Part shown: positions 43,902 through 53,555 of the stretch, in pieces
Layout: each line of letters starts with the position of its first letter
Numbering within the stretch: the stretch's first letter is position 1
Source: DASQPR01 sp963727415
Lineage (GTDB): Bacteria > Actinomycetota > Actinomycetes > Mycobacteriales > Micromonosporaceae
Length of the DNA stretch: 64,000 bases
Assembly: GCA_963727415.1 (NCBI GenBank)
Contig: CAVSGF010000008.1
Location: 186,001-250,000 of the forward strand
Direction: 5' to 3'
Translations under genes and position numbers: made by a program
The notes under the pieces: generated by a model
What the model was told of the DNA's origin: nothing
What the model saw: the letters and a program-made list of their open reading frames with translations, nothing else
The model's database searches: none

Positions 43902-45374
43902 ATGGAACCCGCAGACCTGATCGCCGGCCGATATCGCCTGGTGGAGCCGATCGCGGCGGGCGGCATGGGCGACGTGTGGCGCGCGCATGACGAAGTGCTG
44001 AACCGCCCGGTCGCGATCAAGGCGATGCGCTCGGAAATGCGAGACGACGCTACCTTCGGCGAGCGATTCCGCCACGAAGCCCGATCCATCGCCGCACTGG
44101 ATCATCCGGGCGTCGTCTCGGTGTACGACTACGGCGAGGTCGGCGACGGCGCGCACGGGTACGCGTACCTGGTCATGGAGTTTGTCGACGGGGAGTCGCT
44201 CGGAGCGCGCATGGCCCGGGAAGGCCGGCTGGGCACGGCCGCCACCATGGACGTGGTCGCCCAGGTGGCCCGCGCGCTGCAGGCGGTTCATGACGCGGGG
44301 ATCATCCACCGGGACGTGAAGCCCGACAACGTGTTGATCGACTCTACTGGCCGAGCGGTTCTGGTCGACTTCGGCGTGGCGCGATCGGGAACCTCCGGCG
44401 ATCTCACCGGGACCGGACAGGTCATCGGCACGGCCCGGTACATGGCGCCGGAGCAGGTGTCGCGGCTGCCCCTGTCACCGGCGACCGATCTCTACGCGCT
44501 GGGTGCGGTGGCCTATCACTGCCTCGCCGGCCGCCCACCGTTCGACGGCACCAACCCGATCACGATCGCGCTGAGCCAGCTCAGCGATGAGCCGGAACCG
44601 CTGCCGCGTGACGTGCCGCCGGCGGTTCGCGGAGTGGTCATGACGGCGCTGGCGAAAGACCCCGATGATCGCTTTGCCGCCGCGTCCGAGATGGCCGCGT
44701 CGGCGGACGCCGCTAGGGCCACAATCGCCGCTGCCGCGAGCGCCGGTGAGGGCGACGAGACGATTGGCGCGATGCCGACCGTTCGTCACCCCGCGTTCGG
44801 CGAGGCGCCGACGATCGCGATTCGCGCGACCGCGGCGGTACGGCCGGTAGCCCGCCCGGGCACGGGCGGCACCATGACGATGCCGGCCGCGTACGCCGGG
44901 CCGGGCGGAGCGCCCGTTCGTCCACGCCGACGGCTGATGGCGTCATTGCTCGGTGCGCTCGCGCTGGTTGTCGCCGGCGTGGTCGCGGCGGTCAGCCTGT
45001 CCGGAGGCGCCGGAGGGCGCGGCCCATCCGGCTCGCAGACGTCCACCCGCAGACCCAGCCCGAGTTCCAGTTCGTCATGGCAGTTCGGTACGAGCGACTC
45101 CGGATCGTCCGGCGGGTCCTCCAGCCCGTCTGCGGGCTCGCCTTCCGCCTCGCCGTCGGGGTCGGGGTCGGCCCAGGCTTCGGCATCCGCCCCGCCTGCG
45201 GGGTCGGGGTCGGGGTCGGGTTCGGGCTCGGGGAATCCGTCCAACGCGCCGTCGCCGTCGGACAGCGGCTCGCAGCCGTCCGGAAAGTCCGGTCCGTCCA
45301 CGACGTCCTCTAGCTCGTCGGGTTCTTCCGGCTCATCCCCGTCGTCCGGCCCCTCGGGGGGTTCGGGTTCGTGA
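43902..45374 (+). CDS. Transmembrane Ser/Thr protein kinase (PknB-like)
   Basis: 490 residues. Kinase domain about 8-275: P-loop IAAGGMGDVWRA, Lys40 in VAIKAM, catalytic HRDVKPDN (136-143), DFG (156-158) and MAPEQ. A juxtamembrane linker follows, then one membrane helix (about 345-367; MASLLGALALVVAGVVAAVS), then an extracellular tail of Ser/Gly/Pro repeats with no PASTA or other sensor domain. All catalytic residues are present. Substrates unknown. The low-complexity tail may be wall-spanning. Confidence 0.93.
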   Translation: MEPADLIAGRYRLVEPIAAGGMGDVWRAHDEVLNRPVAIKAMRSEMRDDATFGERFRHEARSIAALDHPGVVSVYDYGEVGDGAHGYAYLVMEFVDGESLGARMAREGRLGTAATMDVVAQVARALQAVHDAGIIHRDVKPDNVLIDSTGRAVLVDFGVARSGTSGDLTGTGQVIGTARYMAPEQVSRLPLSPATDLYALGAVAYHCLAGRPPFDGTNPITIALSQLSDEPEPLPRDVPPAVRGVVMTALAKDPDDRFAAASEMAASADAARATIAAAASAGEGDETIGAMPTVRHPAFGEAPTIAIRATAAVRPVARPGTGGTMTMPAAYAGPGGAPVRPRRRLMASLLGALALVVAGVVAAVSLSGGAGGRGPSGSQTSTRRPSPSSSSSWQFGTSDSGSSGGSSSPSAGSPSASPSGSGSAQASASAPPAGSGSGSGSGSGNPSNAPSPSDSGSQPSGKSGPSTTSSSSSGSSGSSPSSGPSGGSGS

Positions 45375-45560
45375 TCCGGGTCCGTGTCGGGCGCTTTGGC
45401 GATTCCGGGTCCGGTATCGGGTCGTCCGGTACCACGAGTACCATATGTCCTCGTCTGTGCCGGTCGTCCGGTAGCTAGCCTCCGGAGGCTCCGTTACGAC
45501 GAACCCGCCGTGACGAGTCGTCGCATTCCATCGTCCGGGCCAGCGCGGTAGCTTCGTCCG

Positions 45561-45989
45561 GTGACGACATACACCGCACAAGTAGGGCCGGATAACGCTG
45601 CGCGGCTCGCGGTCGCCGGCCCCGACGGTGTGGCGCTGTTCCAGGAACTGCCCGGCGGCGTGGTACAGATTAACGATCTTGAAAGGCTGCGCGGACGATC
45701 GTCGGACCAGGACGGGTACCTCACCGACGATGACGAGGGCCTGCAGATCTGGATCGATGGGGAAAGCTATCCAGTCTTCAATGACTACGAGGCGGCCGTC
45801 GCCGAGGCGATGGGCCTGCAGACGCAGTACGCGCAGGCGAAGCATGCCTTCGAGCGGGCCACCCGGCGGTACGGCGAGGCGGTTGCCCGAGTGGCCGAGT
45901 TGGCGAGCAGCCGGGCCGACGCCGCGGCGGCGCTCGGAATCGATGAAGCGACCGTCGACTCGCTGATATCCGCTGCCGCCAGCTCGTAG
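45561..45989 (+). CDS. Hypothetical protein with C-terminal helical region
   Basis: 142 residues from a GTG at 45561. The N-terminal half is beta-rich and acidic (YTAQVGPDNAARLAVAG, GYLTDDDEGLQIWIDGE). The C-terminal half is a long helix (AVAEAMGLQTQYAQAKHAFE) ending in AAALGIDEATVDSLISAA, a short helix-turn-helix-like piece. No family recognised. Composition is protein-like and the region is free of competing frames. Confidence 0.55.
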   Translation: MTTYTAQVGPDNAARLAVAGPDGVALFQELPGGVVQINDLERLRGRSSDQDGYLTDDDEGLQIWIDGESYPVFNDYEAAVAEAMGLQTQYAQAKHAFERATRRYGEAVARVAELASSRADAAAALGIDEATVDSLISAAASS

Positions 45990-46039
45990 ACCACGGAACG
46001 TCTGGGCGGGTGGTGCCTCCCGTTCGGAAGGGAAAGCAC

Positions 46040-46414
46040 ATGCCGGAGCTCATCGACGCGCCCACCGGGTTCGTCCGCGCCTACGAGCAGGCGACCAACA
46101 GCCACGACATCGCACGGCTGGCACCGCTTATCGCGCCCGATGCCGTCTACTGGTTCTCCGACGGATCACACCGCGGCCGCGACGCCGTGCTGGCCGCCAT
46201 AGCCGATACCTTCGCCACCATCCGCGACGAGGTCTACCGGATCGACGAGTTGGAGTGGATCGCCGTCGACCACGACCACGCGGTCTGCCGCTACCGCTTC
46301 GCCTGGACCGGAACCGTCAACGGACAACCGAGGTCAGGCAGTGGACGAGGAACCAACGTGCTCGTCAATATCGACGGCACCTGGCAGATGCTTCACGAGC
46401 ATCTCAGCACATGA
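46040..46414 (+). CDS. SnoaL/NTF2-like protein (YybH type)
   Basis: 124 residues: FVRAYEQATNSHDIARLAPL, IAPDAVYWFSDGSHRGRDAV, VCRYRFAWTGTVNGQPRSG, GRGTNVLVNIDGTWQMLHEH. This is the SnoaL-like/DUF4440 fold, usually a small dimer with a deep pocket. Ligand unknown. GGAAGGGAAAG precedes the ATG at 46040. Confidence 0.82.
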   Translation: MPELIDAPTGFVRAYEQATNSHDIARLAPLIAPDAVYWFSDGSHRGRDAVLAAIADTFATIRDEVYRIDELEWIAVDHDHAVCRYRFAWTGTVNGQPRSGSGRGTNVLVNIDGTWQMLHEHLST

Positions 46415-46505
46415 TCAATCGAGTACCGCTCCACAAGGTTTTGCTCCCGCCAGCACACAGTTGCTCCCGCCATCACGGAGTCGGATCATCTGACAGGCAC
46501 GCTTA

Positions 46506-46556
46506 CGCTCCGAACCCCGGGACGCTCCGAACCTCGGGACGCTCCGAACCCCGGAA
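46506..46556. repeat. Three 17-bp tandem repeats
   Basis: CGCTCCGAACCCCGGGA in units at 46506, 46523 and 46540, differing at one position each. It lies in the 235-bp gap before the DUF222/HNH gene, which otherwise shows nothing. Confidence 0.88.
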
Positions 46557-46649
46557 CGCCGACACGACATCGAAAAGCTCTCGAAGATTCTCCGCGCTGG
46601 CATCGATATACATCGCTGGATTGTCGTACCTGGGTGAGATGGTGTTCGG

Positions 46650-48086
46650 GTGGGAGAGACGCGGGTTGATTGCGTGCCGAGCGGCGCGGCCAGGCCCTTT
46701 GACGCGCCTACGGGCACGGCGCCTGCGGGCGCGGCGCCCGCTGGTGCCGCCCGCGCATCCCACAGCGAGCCCGCGACCGAGATGTCGGGGCCGGTCGATC
46801 TGATCGCCGCGCTTGACGAGCTGGTGCCGCTAGTGGCGACCGCGACGCAACGCGCCGGCTACGGGCTGCCGGATCTGGCGCTGCCGGAAGTGTTGTCGAG
46901 GGCTCAGCGCCTGATCGCAATGCTGACCTCGCTATCGGCGGTGGTGGTGGGCGAGATGAGCGGGCGGGGGATTCCAGCACAGCTGGGCTACCGGTCGGCG
47001 AAGTCGTGGTTGCGAGATGCGGGCCTCATGTCGGCTTACCACGCGCGGCAATTGGCGAGGCTTGCGGCGACCGCCGACCAGCAGCCGTCCGTAGGCGCGG
47101 CGCTGGCAGCCGGAGCCGTCACCGCCGACCAGGCAGACGCGATCGGTGATGTGCTGGCGGATCTCCGATCCCGGGTCGATCCGACCATCGTGGCGGCCGC
47201 CGAGCAGAGATTGCTGGCGTGCGCCGGTTCGCTTGGACCGGAGCAGCTGTCGGTTGCCGGGTCCCGAGTGGTCGCGCATGTGGCACCGGAGATTGCGGAC
47301 GAGCAGGATGCGCGGGCGCTGGAACGCGCCGAGCAGCGAGCCCGCATTGATCGACAGCTGACGCTCAGCCCGGATCGACCGAATCATCGGGTGCGGATCA
47401 GCGGCTGGCTGACGCCTGAGATGGCGGCGACCGTGACGACGGCACTCGCGCCGTTGGCGGTCAAGCGGCCCCGCCTCGACGGCGTGGAGATCGACGATCG
47501 CAGCGCGGCCCAGCGTCGAGCCGATGCGTTGGAGGAGCTGTGCCGAACCGCGCTCGCCGGTGACGGCGCGCAGCGTGCCGGTGTGCCGCCGGACCGTGCG
47601 CAGCTCGCGGTCACCGTCGACTTTGACCTACTGGCCGGACAACTCGGATCGGGGGTCTTGGATAGCGGTTTCGCGATCACCCCGGAAAGCGTGCGGCGGC
47701 TGGCATGTGACGCCCGAATCCTTCCCGTGGTCATGAACGGTGCCGGCCAGGTGCTTGACCTGGGCCGCGCTCAGCGCACCTGGTCCGGTCCGGCACGCAA
47801 CGCAGTCATCGTCCGGGACTGCGGCTGCGTCTTTCCTGGCTGCGACCGCCCGCCGAGCGCGTGCGAGGTGCACCACATTGAGTTCTGGAGCTGTGGCGGC
47901 CGCACCGACCTGGCTAACGGCGCTCTGTTGTGCGCGTTTCACCACTACTTGATTCATCATTCGGATTGGCAACTCGCGATGAGCGTGGCCGGTGTGCCGG
48001 AGGTGATACCGCCGGTCTGGATCGACCCCGTTCGGACACCGCGCCGCAACGACTACCACCAATCGGTGCGCAGGCGAAGACCGTGA
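46650..48086 (+). CDS. DUF222/HNH endonuclease-domain protein (13E12-repeat type)
   Basis: 478 residues. DUF222 covers about 50-300 (LIAALDELVPLVATATQRAG, SAKSWLRDAGLMSAYHARQL). The C-terminal HNH domain (about 385-440) reads RDCGCVFPGCDRPPSACEVH, HIEFWSCGGRTDLANGALLC, AFHHYLIHH, with paired cysteines and the HH catalytic site intact. These proteins are multi-copy in many actinobacteria and often linked to mobile-like spread; their biological role is not settled. GTG start at 46650. An intervening Ala/Pro-rich N-terminus is variable. Confidence 0.88.
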   Translation: MGETRVDCVPSGAARPFDAPTGTAPAGAAPAGAARASHSEPATEMSGPVDLIAALDELVPLVATATQRAGYGLPDLALPEVLSRAQRLIAMLTSLSAVVVGEMSGRGIPAQLGYRSAKSWLRDAGLMSAYHARQLARLAATADQQPSVGAALAAGAVTADQADAIGDVLADLRSRVDPTIVAAAEQRLLACAGSLGPEQLSVAGSRVVAHVAPEIADEQDARALERAEQRARIDRQLTLSPDRPNHRVRISGWLTPEMAATVTTALAPLAVKRPRLDGVEIDDRSAAQRRADALEELCRTALAGDGAQRAGVPPDRAQLAVTVDFDLLAGQLGSGVLDSGFAITPESVRRLACDARILPVVMNGAGQVLDLGRAQRTWSGPARNAVIVRDCGCVFPGCDRPPSACEVHHIEFWSCGGRTDLANGALLCAFHHYLIHHSDWQLAMSVAGVPEVIPPVWIDPVRTPRRNDYHQSVRRRRP

Positions 48087-48431
48087 CCCGGCCGGTGGCG
48101 CCGGGACCGGCCGAATGATTTGAGGCTCCTGATGATTTGAAGCTTCCATGACACCAGCCGGGTCCGTGGCTGGTGCGGTCCGCCGCGCGCTCGCGCACGG
48201 AATGGCTGGATACCACGAATCGGATTGGACCGCCACGCAGTCGGCCGCGGGTGCGGGCCATTGCGGCGCACCCGTGGAGCCGCCGCGGTTCGGTGAGCAC
48301 GAAGGGCAGATGTGCACGAACGGTTGGTGTGCACGAACGGTTGGTGTGCACGAACGGTTGGTGTGCACGAACGGCCTGGCGTGCATGAAGGACAGGGAGC
48401 GCATGGAGTCCATATGGCAGGCTCATAATCC
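48087..48431. other. Intergenic region with 17-bp minisatellite
   Basis: 345 bp without a supported gene. Its right half holds the tandem repeat at 48311. Frames through it on both strands have no ribosome binding site. Confidence 0.55.
48311..48375. repeat. 17-bp tandem repeats, three exact plus one partial
   Basis: TGTGCACGAACGGTTGG repeats exactly at 48311, 48328 and 48345, with a diverging fourth copy from 48362. The unit is not a multiple of three, so it is not coding. There are no spacers. Confidence 0.92.
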
Positions 48432-49019
48432 ATGATCGACGATTTCGCGAAGGAATATCTCCATGACGACTTGCGGTGGATACGCAAGGCGATGGTCTGG
48501 AAGCTCGACGGGCTTTCCGAGTACGACATTCGCCGGCCGCTGACTCGTACCGGCACCAATCTTCTCGGCCTGATCAAGCACCTGTCCACCTGGGAGGCCA
48601 GATACTTCGGTGAGGTCTTCGACCGGCCGTCTCCCGGACCGCTGCCGAGATGGGACGACGCCACCACACGCGGCGCCGATATGTGGGCGACCGAGCACGA
48701 GACGCGCGAGGAGATCATCGACCGCTACCAGCGCGCGTGGCGGCATTCGGACGCGACGATCGAGGTTCTCGCCATTGACGCACCCGGTTATGTGCCATGG
48801 TGGCCGCGGCCCAACGTAAAGCTGTTCAACGTCATGGTCCACATGCTCACCGAGACCAGCCGACATGCGGGACACGCCGACATCCTGCGTGAACAGCTCG
48901 ATGGCTCGACGGGTGGCTCGGCCGAGACCGCCGGACCGCAACGCGACGATGCCTTCTGGCAGGCCCGGTGCGAGAAGATCACACGAGCCGCCCGAGCGGC
49001 GGTATCACGCCCTCGATGA
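48432..49019 (+). CDS. DinB/DUF664 family protein
   Basis: 195 residues, four-helix-bundle metal-binding family. MVWKLDGLSEYDIRRPLTRT, NLLGLIKHLSTWEARYFGEV and HMLTETSRHAGHADILREQL match the DUF664 branch of DinB. The three metal histidines are in LIKHLS and SRHAGHAD. Actinobacterial members include mycothiol-dependent enzymes, so a thiol-transfer role is possible. ATG at 48432. Confidence 0.87.
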   Translation: MIDDFAKEYLHDDLRWIRKAMVWKLDGLSEYDIRRPLTRTGTNLLGLIKHLSTWEARYFGEVFDRPSPGPLPRWDDATTRGADMWATEHETREEIIDRYQRAWRHSDATIEVLAIDAPGYVPWWPRPNVKLFNVMVHMLTETSRHAGHADILREQLDGSTGGSAETAGPQRDDAFWQARCEKITRAARAAVSRPR

Positions 49020-49205
49020 CAGCGGCGGCGCCATGTCGGTCGCGACGCCTCCGTTTTTGCGGCGTCCGGGCGTGGGCGACCCGACTCCATGGCCCAGCCA
49101 AATGCGCCACGCCGCGCGCGGCTGGGGGAGCAGCATGAAGTGGCGGGAATGACCGGCGCGCTAGCGGGAAATAGTTGACGACGCAAGCATGTTGTTGGGG
49201 GCTAC

Positions 49206-50426
49206 ATGGCGCCCACGACGGGCGTTCATCGAGCAGAGGTGGCGACAACGGCGATGCAGTTTGGAATCTTTACGGTCGGCGACGTGACCCAGGACCCGAC
49301 GACGGGCCGGACGATCAGCGAGCATGATCGGATCAAGGCGATGGTCGCGATCGCGCTCAAGGCCGAAGAGGTCGGCCTCGACGTGTTCGCCATGGGCGAG
49401 CATCACAACCCGCCCTTCGTTCCGTCGTCGCCGACCACGATGCTCGGCTACATCGCGGCCCGGACCGAACGGCTGCTGCTGTCCACGTCGACCACCCTCA
49501 TCACGACCAACGACCCGGTCAAGATCGCCGAGGACTACGCAATGCTCCAGCACCTGGCCGACGGCCGGGTGGACCTGATGATGGGCCGCGGCAACACCGG
49601 ACCCGTATACCCGTGGTTCGGCCAGGACATCCGCAACGGGATCGATCTGGCCATCGAAAACTACGCGCTGCTTCACCGGTTGTGGCGTGAGGACGTGGTG
49701 GACTGGGCCGGCAAGTTCCGCACCCCGTTGCAGTCATTCACATCGACGCCGCGTCCGCTCGACGGCGTGCCGCCGTTCGTCTGGCATGGCTCGATTCGCA
49801 GCCCGGAGATCGCCGAACAGGCCGCCTACTACGGCGACGGTTTCTTCGCCAACCACATCTTCTGGCCCAAGGAGCACACCCAGAAGATGGTCGGGCTCTA
49901 TCGGAGGCGGTTCGAGCACTACGGCCACGGCGCGGCCGACCAGGCGATCGTCGGGCTCGGCGGCCAGGTCTTCATGCGGCGCAACTCGCAGGACGCGGTC
50001 CGGGAGTTCCGGCCGTACTTCGACAACGCCCCGGTCTACGGCCACGGGCCATCGCTTGAGGAGTTCACCGCGCAGACGCCACTTACCGTGGGAAGCCCGC
50101 AGCAGGTCATTGACCGTACCCTCGGATTCCGTGACTACGTCGGCGACTATCAGCGGCAGCTGTTTCTGGTCGATCATGCCGGGCTGCCGCTGAAGGTGGT
50201 GCTGGAACAGCTCGATCTGCTCGGCGAGGAGGTGATTCCGGTGCTGCGGAAGGAGTTCGACGCGGTGCGACCGGCACACGTACCGGAAGCTCCGACCCAC
50301 GGGTCTCTCGTGGCGAAGGCGGCGTCGCTGGTCGCGAAGGCGGCGTCGCCGGTTGAGACGACGGGGTCGGCCGCGGCAGACGCGGGCTCGGCCATCACCA
50401 GCGCAGGCCCGGAGGCGAGCGCATGA
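49206..50426 (+). CDS. LLM-class flavin-dependent monooxygenase (CE1758-like)
   Basis: Up to 406 residues. Luciferase-like barrel from MQFGIFTVGDVTQDPTTGRT, with AMGEHHNPPFVPSSPTTMLG, LMMGRGNTGPVYPWFGQDI and PFVWHGSIRSPEIAEQAAYY. The start may be 49206 (GGGGG just upstream) or the ATG at 49254 where homology begins. The C-terminal 40 residues are an Ala/Ser-rich tail containing a 7-residue in-frame duplication (50307-50348). The next gene is its flavin reductase with an ATGA overlap. I recall the pair as the CE1758/CE1759 two-component family; the substrate is unknown. Confidence 0.85.
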   Translation: MAPTTGVHRAEVATTAMQFGIFTVGDVTQDPTTGRTISEHDRIKAMVAIALKAEEVGLDVFAMGEHHNPPFVPSSPTTMLGYIAARTERLLLSTSTTLITTNDPVKIAEDYAMLQHLADGRVDLMMGRGNTGPVYPWFGQDIRNGIDLAIENYALLHRLWREDVVDWAGKFRTPLQSFTSTPRPLDGVPPFVWHGSIRSPEIAEQAAYYGDGFFANHIFWPKEHTQKMVGLYRRRFEHYGHGAADQAIVGLGGQVFMRRNSQDAVREFRPYFDNAPVYGHGPSLEEFTAQTPLTVGSPQQVIDRTLGFRDYVGDYQRQLFLVDHAGLPLKVVLEQLDLLGEEVIPVLRKEFDAVRPAHVPEAPTHGSLVAKAASLVAKAASPVETTGSAAADAGSAITSAGPEASA

Positions 50427-51037
50427 GCCGCCGGTCCTTGGTCGTCGTCTCGGCCGGTCTAAACCAGCCGTCGTCTACCCGGTTGCTTGCCGACCAGCTC
50501 AGCGCGGCCGCCGTTGCCGCGCTGGACCGGCTCGGTGCGGAGACCGATGTCACCGTTCTCGAGCTACGGGACTTCGCACGCGACGTGACGAACAACCTGG
50601 TAACCGGCTTCCCGTCGGAGCCGCTGAAGGCGGCGTTGGACTCGGTGGCGAGCGCTAACGGCGTCATCGCGGTGACGCCCACGTTCCGGGGTTCGTTCAG
50701 CGGGCTGTTCAAGTCGTTCCTGGACGTGCTGGATGATCAGGCGCTTGTCGGCACGCCGGTGCTGCTCGGCGCGACCGGAGGGACGGCGCGGCACTCGCTG
50801 ATGTTGGAACACGCGGTCCGGCCGGTCTTCGTCTACCTGCGCGCGGTGGTGGTACCGACGTCGGTTTTCGCCGCCACCGATGACTGGGGCGGCGGGCCGC
50901 AACTGGCGCCGCTACGTGCCCGGATCGACCGGGCGGCGGGTGAGCTGGCGGCCGAGGTCATCCGGTGCGAGCCGGCCGGCGCTGCGGATCCGTTCGAGCT
51001 GACGACATCCTTCGATCAGCTGCTCGCCGGCGAGTAG
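50423..51037 (+). CDS. NADPH-dependent FMN reductase (CE1759-like partner)
   Basis: 204 residues, flavodoxin-like fold: LVVVSAGLNQPSSTRLLADQ (phosphate-binding loop), GVIAVTPTFRGSFSGLFKSF, VGTPVLLGATGGTARHSLML. It would reduce FMN for the monooxygenase encoded just upstream, to which it is joined by an ATGA overlap. It is the only stand-alone flavin reductase in the window, but lies about 34 kb from the halogenase-like genes, so feeding them is unlikely to be its main job. Confidence 0.88.
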   Translation: MSRRSLVVVSAGLNQPSSTRLLADQLSAAAVAALDRLGAETDVTVLELRDFARDVTNNLVTGFPSEPLKAALDSVASANGVIAVTPTFRGSFSGLFKSFLDVLDDQALVGTPVLLGATGGTARHSLMLEHAVRPVFVYLRAVVVPTSVFAATDDWGGGPQLAPLRARIDRAAGELAAEVIRCEPAGAADPFELTTSFDQLLAGE

Positions 51038-51087
51038 CGCCCGGTGAACAAGGAGTAGCGAACCCCGAACCCCGAACAGGAAACGAC

Positions 51088-51120
51088 GAACAGAGACGAT
51101 GAACAGAGACGATGAACAGG
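51088..51120. repeat. 13-bp tandem repeat at the VOC gene start
   Basis: GAACAGAGACGAT at 51088-51100 and 51101-51113, with a third partial copy. The last base of the first unit begins the ATG of the VOC gene, so the repeat spans its ribosome binding region and first codons (MNRDDEQE). Confidence 0.8.
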
Positions 51121-51515
51121 AAACAGCGAGACGGGTGAGACGCTTGCAGCTACGAGTAGCCCGGCAGACCGGGCGTCTGGAGCAAGTGGTGGCGTTCTAT
51201 CGCGACGGCCTGGATCTGCCTGAGATCGGGCGGTTCTCCGGTCACGACGGATACGACGGTGTCATGCTCGGCGTGCCTGGTACCGGCGCGCATCTGGAGT
51301 TCACCGCGACCGGCCACATTCGGCCGCCGGTGGCGCACGTCGAGGACCTGCTCGTGCTCTACGTCGGCAGCCAGGCCGAGGTGGAGCGGCTGGTACGGCA
51401 GTCAGGCGCCGAGCCGGTGCCGAGCGCCAACCCGTACTGGGATCGGTTCGGGGTCACGCTCACCGATCCGGACGGGTTCCGGGTGGTGCTGGTGGCCCGC
51501 GAATGGACCGGCTGA
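51099..51515 (+). CDS. VOC superfamily protein
   Basis: 138 residues. LQLRVARQTGRLEQVVAFYR, GLDLPEIGRFSGHDGYDGVM, PYWDRFGVTLTDPDGFRVVL: a single VOC unit of glyoxalase/YycE type. Metal ligands are not all clear. The first 15 residues are encoded within or next to a tandem repeat, and the true start could be a GTG inside RRVRRLQLRV. Function unknown. Confidence 0.72.
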   Translation: MNRDDEQETARRVRRLQLRVARQTGRLEQVVAFYRDGLDLPEIGRFSGHDGYDGVMLGVPGTGAHLEFTATGHIRPPVAHVEDLLVLYVGSQAEVERLVRQSGAEPVPSANPYWDRFGVTLTDPDGFRVVLVAREWTG

Positions 51516-51526
51516 GCGGACGAACC

Positions 51527-51562
51527 GGCCCGGATCCACCCGTTGGCCCGGATCCACCCGTC
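51527..51562. repeat. Two 18-bp tandem repeats
   Basis: GGCCCGGATCCACCCGTT at 51527-51544 and a copy differing only in the last base at 51545-51562, in the short gap between the VOC gene and the convergent VWA gene. Confidence 0.85.
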
Positions 51563-51594
51563 GGCTCGGACTGGCCTGGCTCGGGCGGACCAAC

Positions 51595-53542
51595 TCAGGT
51601 GCGCCGACCGCGCCGTGCCCGGATGTAGTCGGAGATCACGTACTCGGCCTAGGTCCTCGGCGTCCGGCGTGAACACCCGGCCGCCATTGCGCCGGGCCAT
51701 CGCGTCCACGAACCGCCGCAGCCCGGGGTCGTCGCCGAGCATGAACACGTTGAGCGTCGCGCCGTACCGGGTCAGCTGGTCGACCTCGGCGACCGTCGCC
51801 TCGATCGTCTCCGGAGCGGCGGCCAGCAGAACAGCGTGCCCGTCCTCCGGGTCAGGTGCGCGGTCGGCTCGCCGTCGGTGACGACGAGACCACCGGCTCC
51901 GGCCCGGGTGCCTGCGTAGGTGCCGCCCGGCCAGCCGCAGCGCGTGCTGCAGGTTGGTGCCCTGCTCGCAGTCCGGCTTCGGCGCCGGCCAGCTCCGACT
52001 TGGCTGAGCGGCGACGCGGCCAGGCCGAACCCGATGATCTGCAGCGCGTCCTGCGGGAACCGGGTCGCGATCAGGTGCGCAGCGCCAGCGCGGTCTGCTT
52101 CATCGGGCCCCAGCGATCCTCGAGCACCATGGAGTACGAGAGGTCGACGCAGCAGCGCGACCGCCGCCGACGCCCGCCGCTCGGTCTCCACCACCTCGAA
52201 GTCTTCGACCGCCAGCTCGACCGGCAGTCCCCGGACCCGGCTCGCCGGACCGCGCGGGACGACCGTGCGTACGACGTCGAGCGGCTGCTCGTCGCCGAAC
52301 TGCCACGGCCGGCTCGCCCCGGTCACGCTCGCCCGCGGCGCCGGCTTCGCGCAGGTCGTGCTGTCCCCGCCGGCCGGCGGCCCAGATCGGCGAAGACCGC
52401 GCGCAGCGCGGTGCTGGCCGAGCCGGCGCAACGCCTTCGGGCTGAGCGTCAGAGCCGTCCGCGGTACGGGTGATCCAGCCCTGCCGGCGCAGCTCTCGTT
52501 CCAGCTCCTGCAACCGCCGCACGTCGTCGGCGGCGTGCCGGCCCAGGTTCCGTGCGACCGCCTCGACATCGATGTCGTCCAGCGTCGCGCCCGGGTGCTC
52601 CTGGCCAAGCTGATCGATCGAGGTCGTCCAGCTCGCCGATTCCTCCAGCGCCCCGGTCGCTTCGCCGAGCCGAGTGATCCGTTCCCGCGTACCCGCTCGC
52701 CGCGGCCCCACGGCAGGTCTGGGCGCAGCGCGCGCAGGTTGTCGGTCAGCGCGGCCATCTCCTGAGCCAGCGCGCCGTTCCCGAGCGCCTGCCGCATCAG
52801 ATCGGCGAGCTCGTCGCTGCTGGCCGGTGACAGCGACTGCATCAGCCGCTCGCCCGGCGGCGGCCGGCGGGCGAGCGAGTCGATGAGCTCGTCGAGGTTC
52901 GCCGGGTTCTCCGGGAAGAAGTCGCCGTGCTTGTCCATGAAGTCGCGGAACCGGTCGGTGGTGTCCTCGCCGCGGGCGTGCTGGTCGAGCAGCTCGTTGA
53001 GGTCGGCATCATCTCGGCGGCCGCCTGCTGGGCGGCCGGGTCGGGCAGAGCCTGCTTCATGCCCGGCGAACGGCTGCTCGAGCACCTCGCGCCGCAGGAG
53101 GTCCTGGATCTGCTCGTAGGTCTGCGCGGGCCTCGTCGCTGAGCGCCAGTCGTAGTCGGACAGCTCGTCGACCGCCCGGGCGGTCGTCGCGGCAGCGTGT
53201 CCAGCTCGGCCTCGGCGAACCGGGCGTCGTCGTCGTCCCGGCCACGCAGCTCGTCGCGCTCCGCCGCGAGCGCCTGGTCCAGCAGCTGCGAGCCCGGGTC
53301 ACCGTGCCGTCGAGCCGCCCGCGGCGCAGCGCCTCCGCCGCTGGCGGCGCGCCCTGGCCGCCAGATCGTCGAGCCCCCCCGGCGCCTGCGGACCGCGGCG
53401 CAGCAGATCCCGCAGGGCTTCGCGCAGGCTGCCGCCGGCCAGCACGTCGCGCGCCGAGCTCATCGACCGCGCCGCGCACGTCGTACGGCGGCGCGAGCGG
53501 ATCCGGGCCGCCGTCCCACGCGCCGTAGCGGTTACGCTTCAT
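51595..53542 (-). CDS. VWA-domain protein (many frameshifts)
   Basis: Read leftward from the ATG at 53542, the protein can be followed through repeated frame changes: MKRNRYGAWDGGPDPLAPPY, an Arg/Glu-rich helical part, FRDFMDKHGDFFPENPANLD, LMQSLSPASSDELADLMRQA, TLDDIDVEAVARNLGRHAAD, RPWQFGDEQPLDVVRTV, VELAVEDFEVVETERRASAA, then the C-terminal VWA domain with LIATRFPQDALQIIGFGLAA, VVTDGEPTAHL and VFMLGDDPGLRRFVDAMARR, stop at 51595. Shifts occur on average every 150-200 bases. About 640 residues if repaired. It pairs with the AAA+ ATPase upstream, as in Mg-chelatase- and MoxR-like systems, where the VWA protein presents a target for remodelling. Confidence 0.6.
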
Positions 53543-53555
53543 CGCCGGATCCGCC

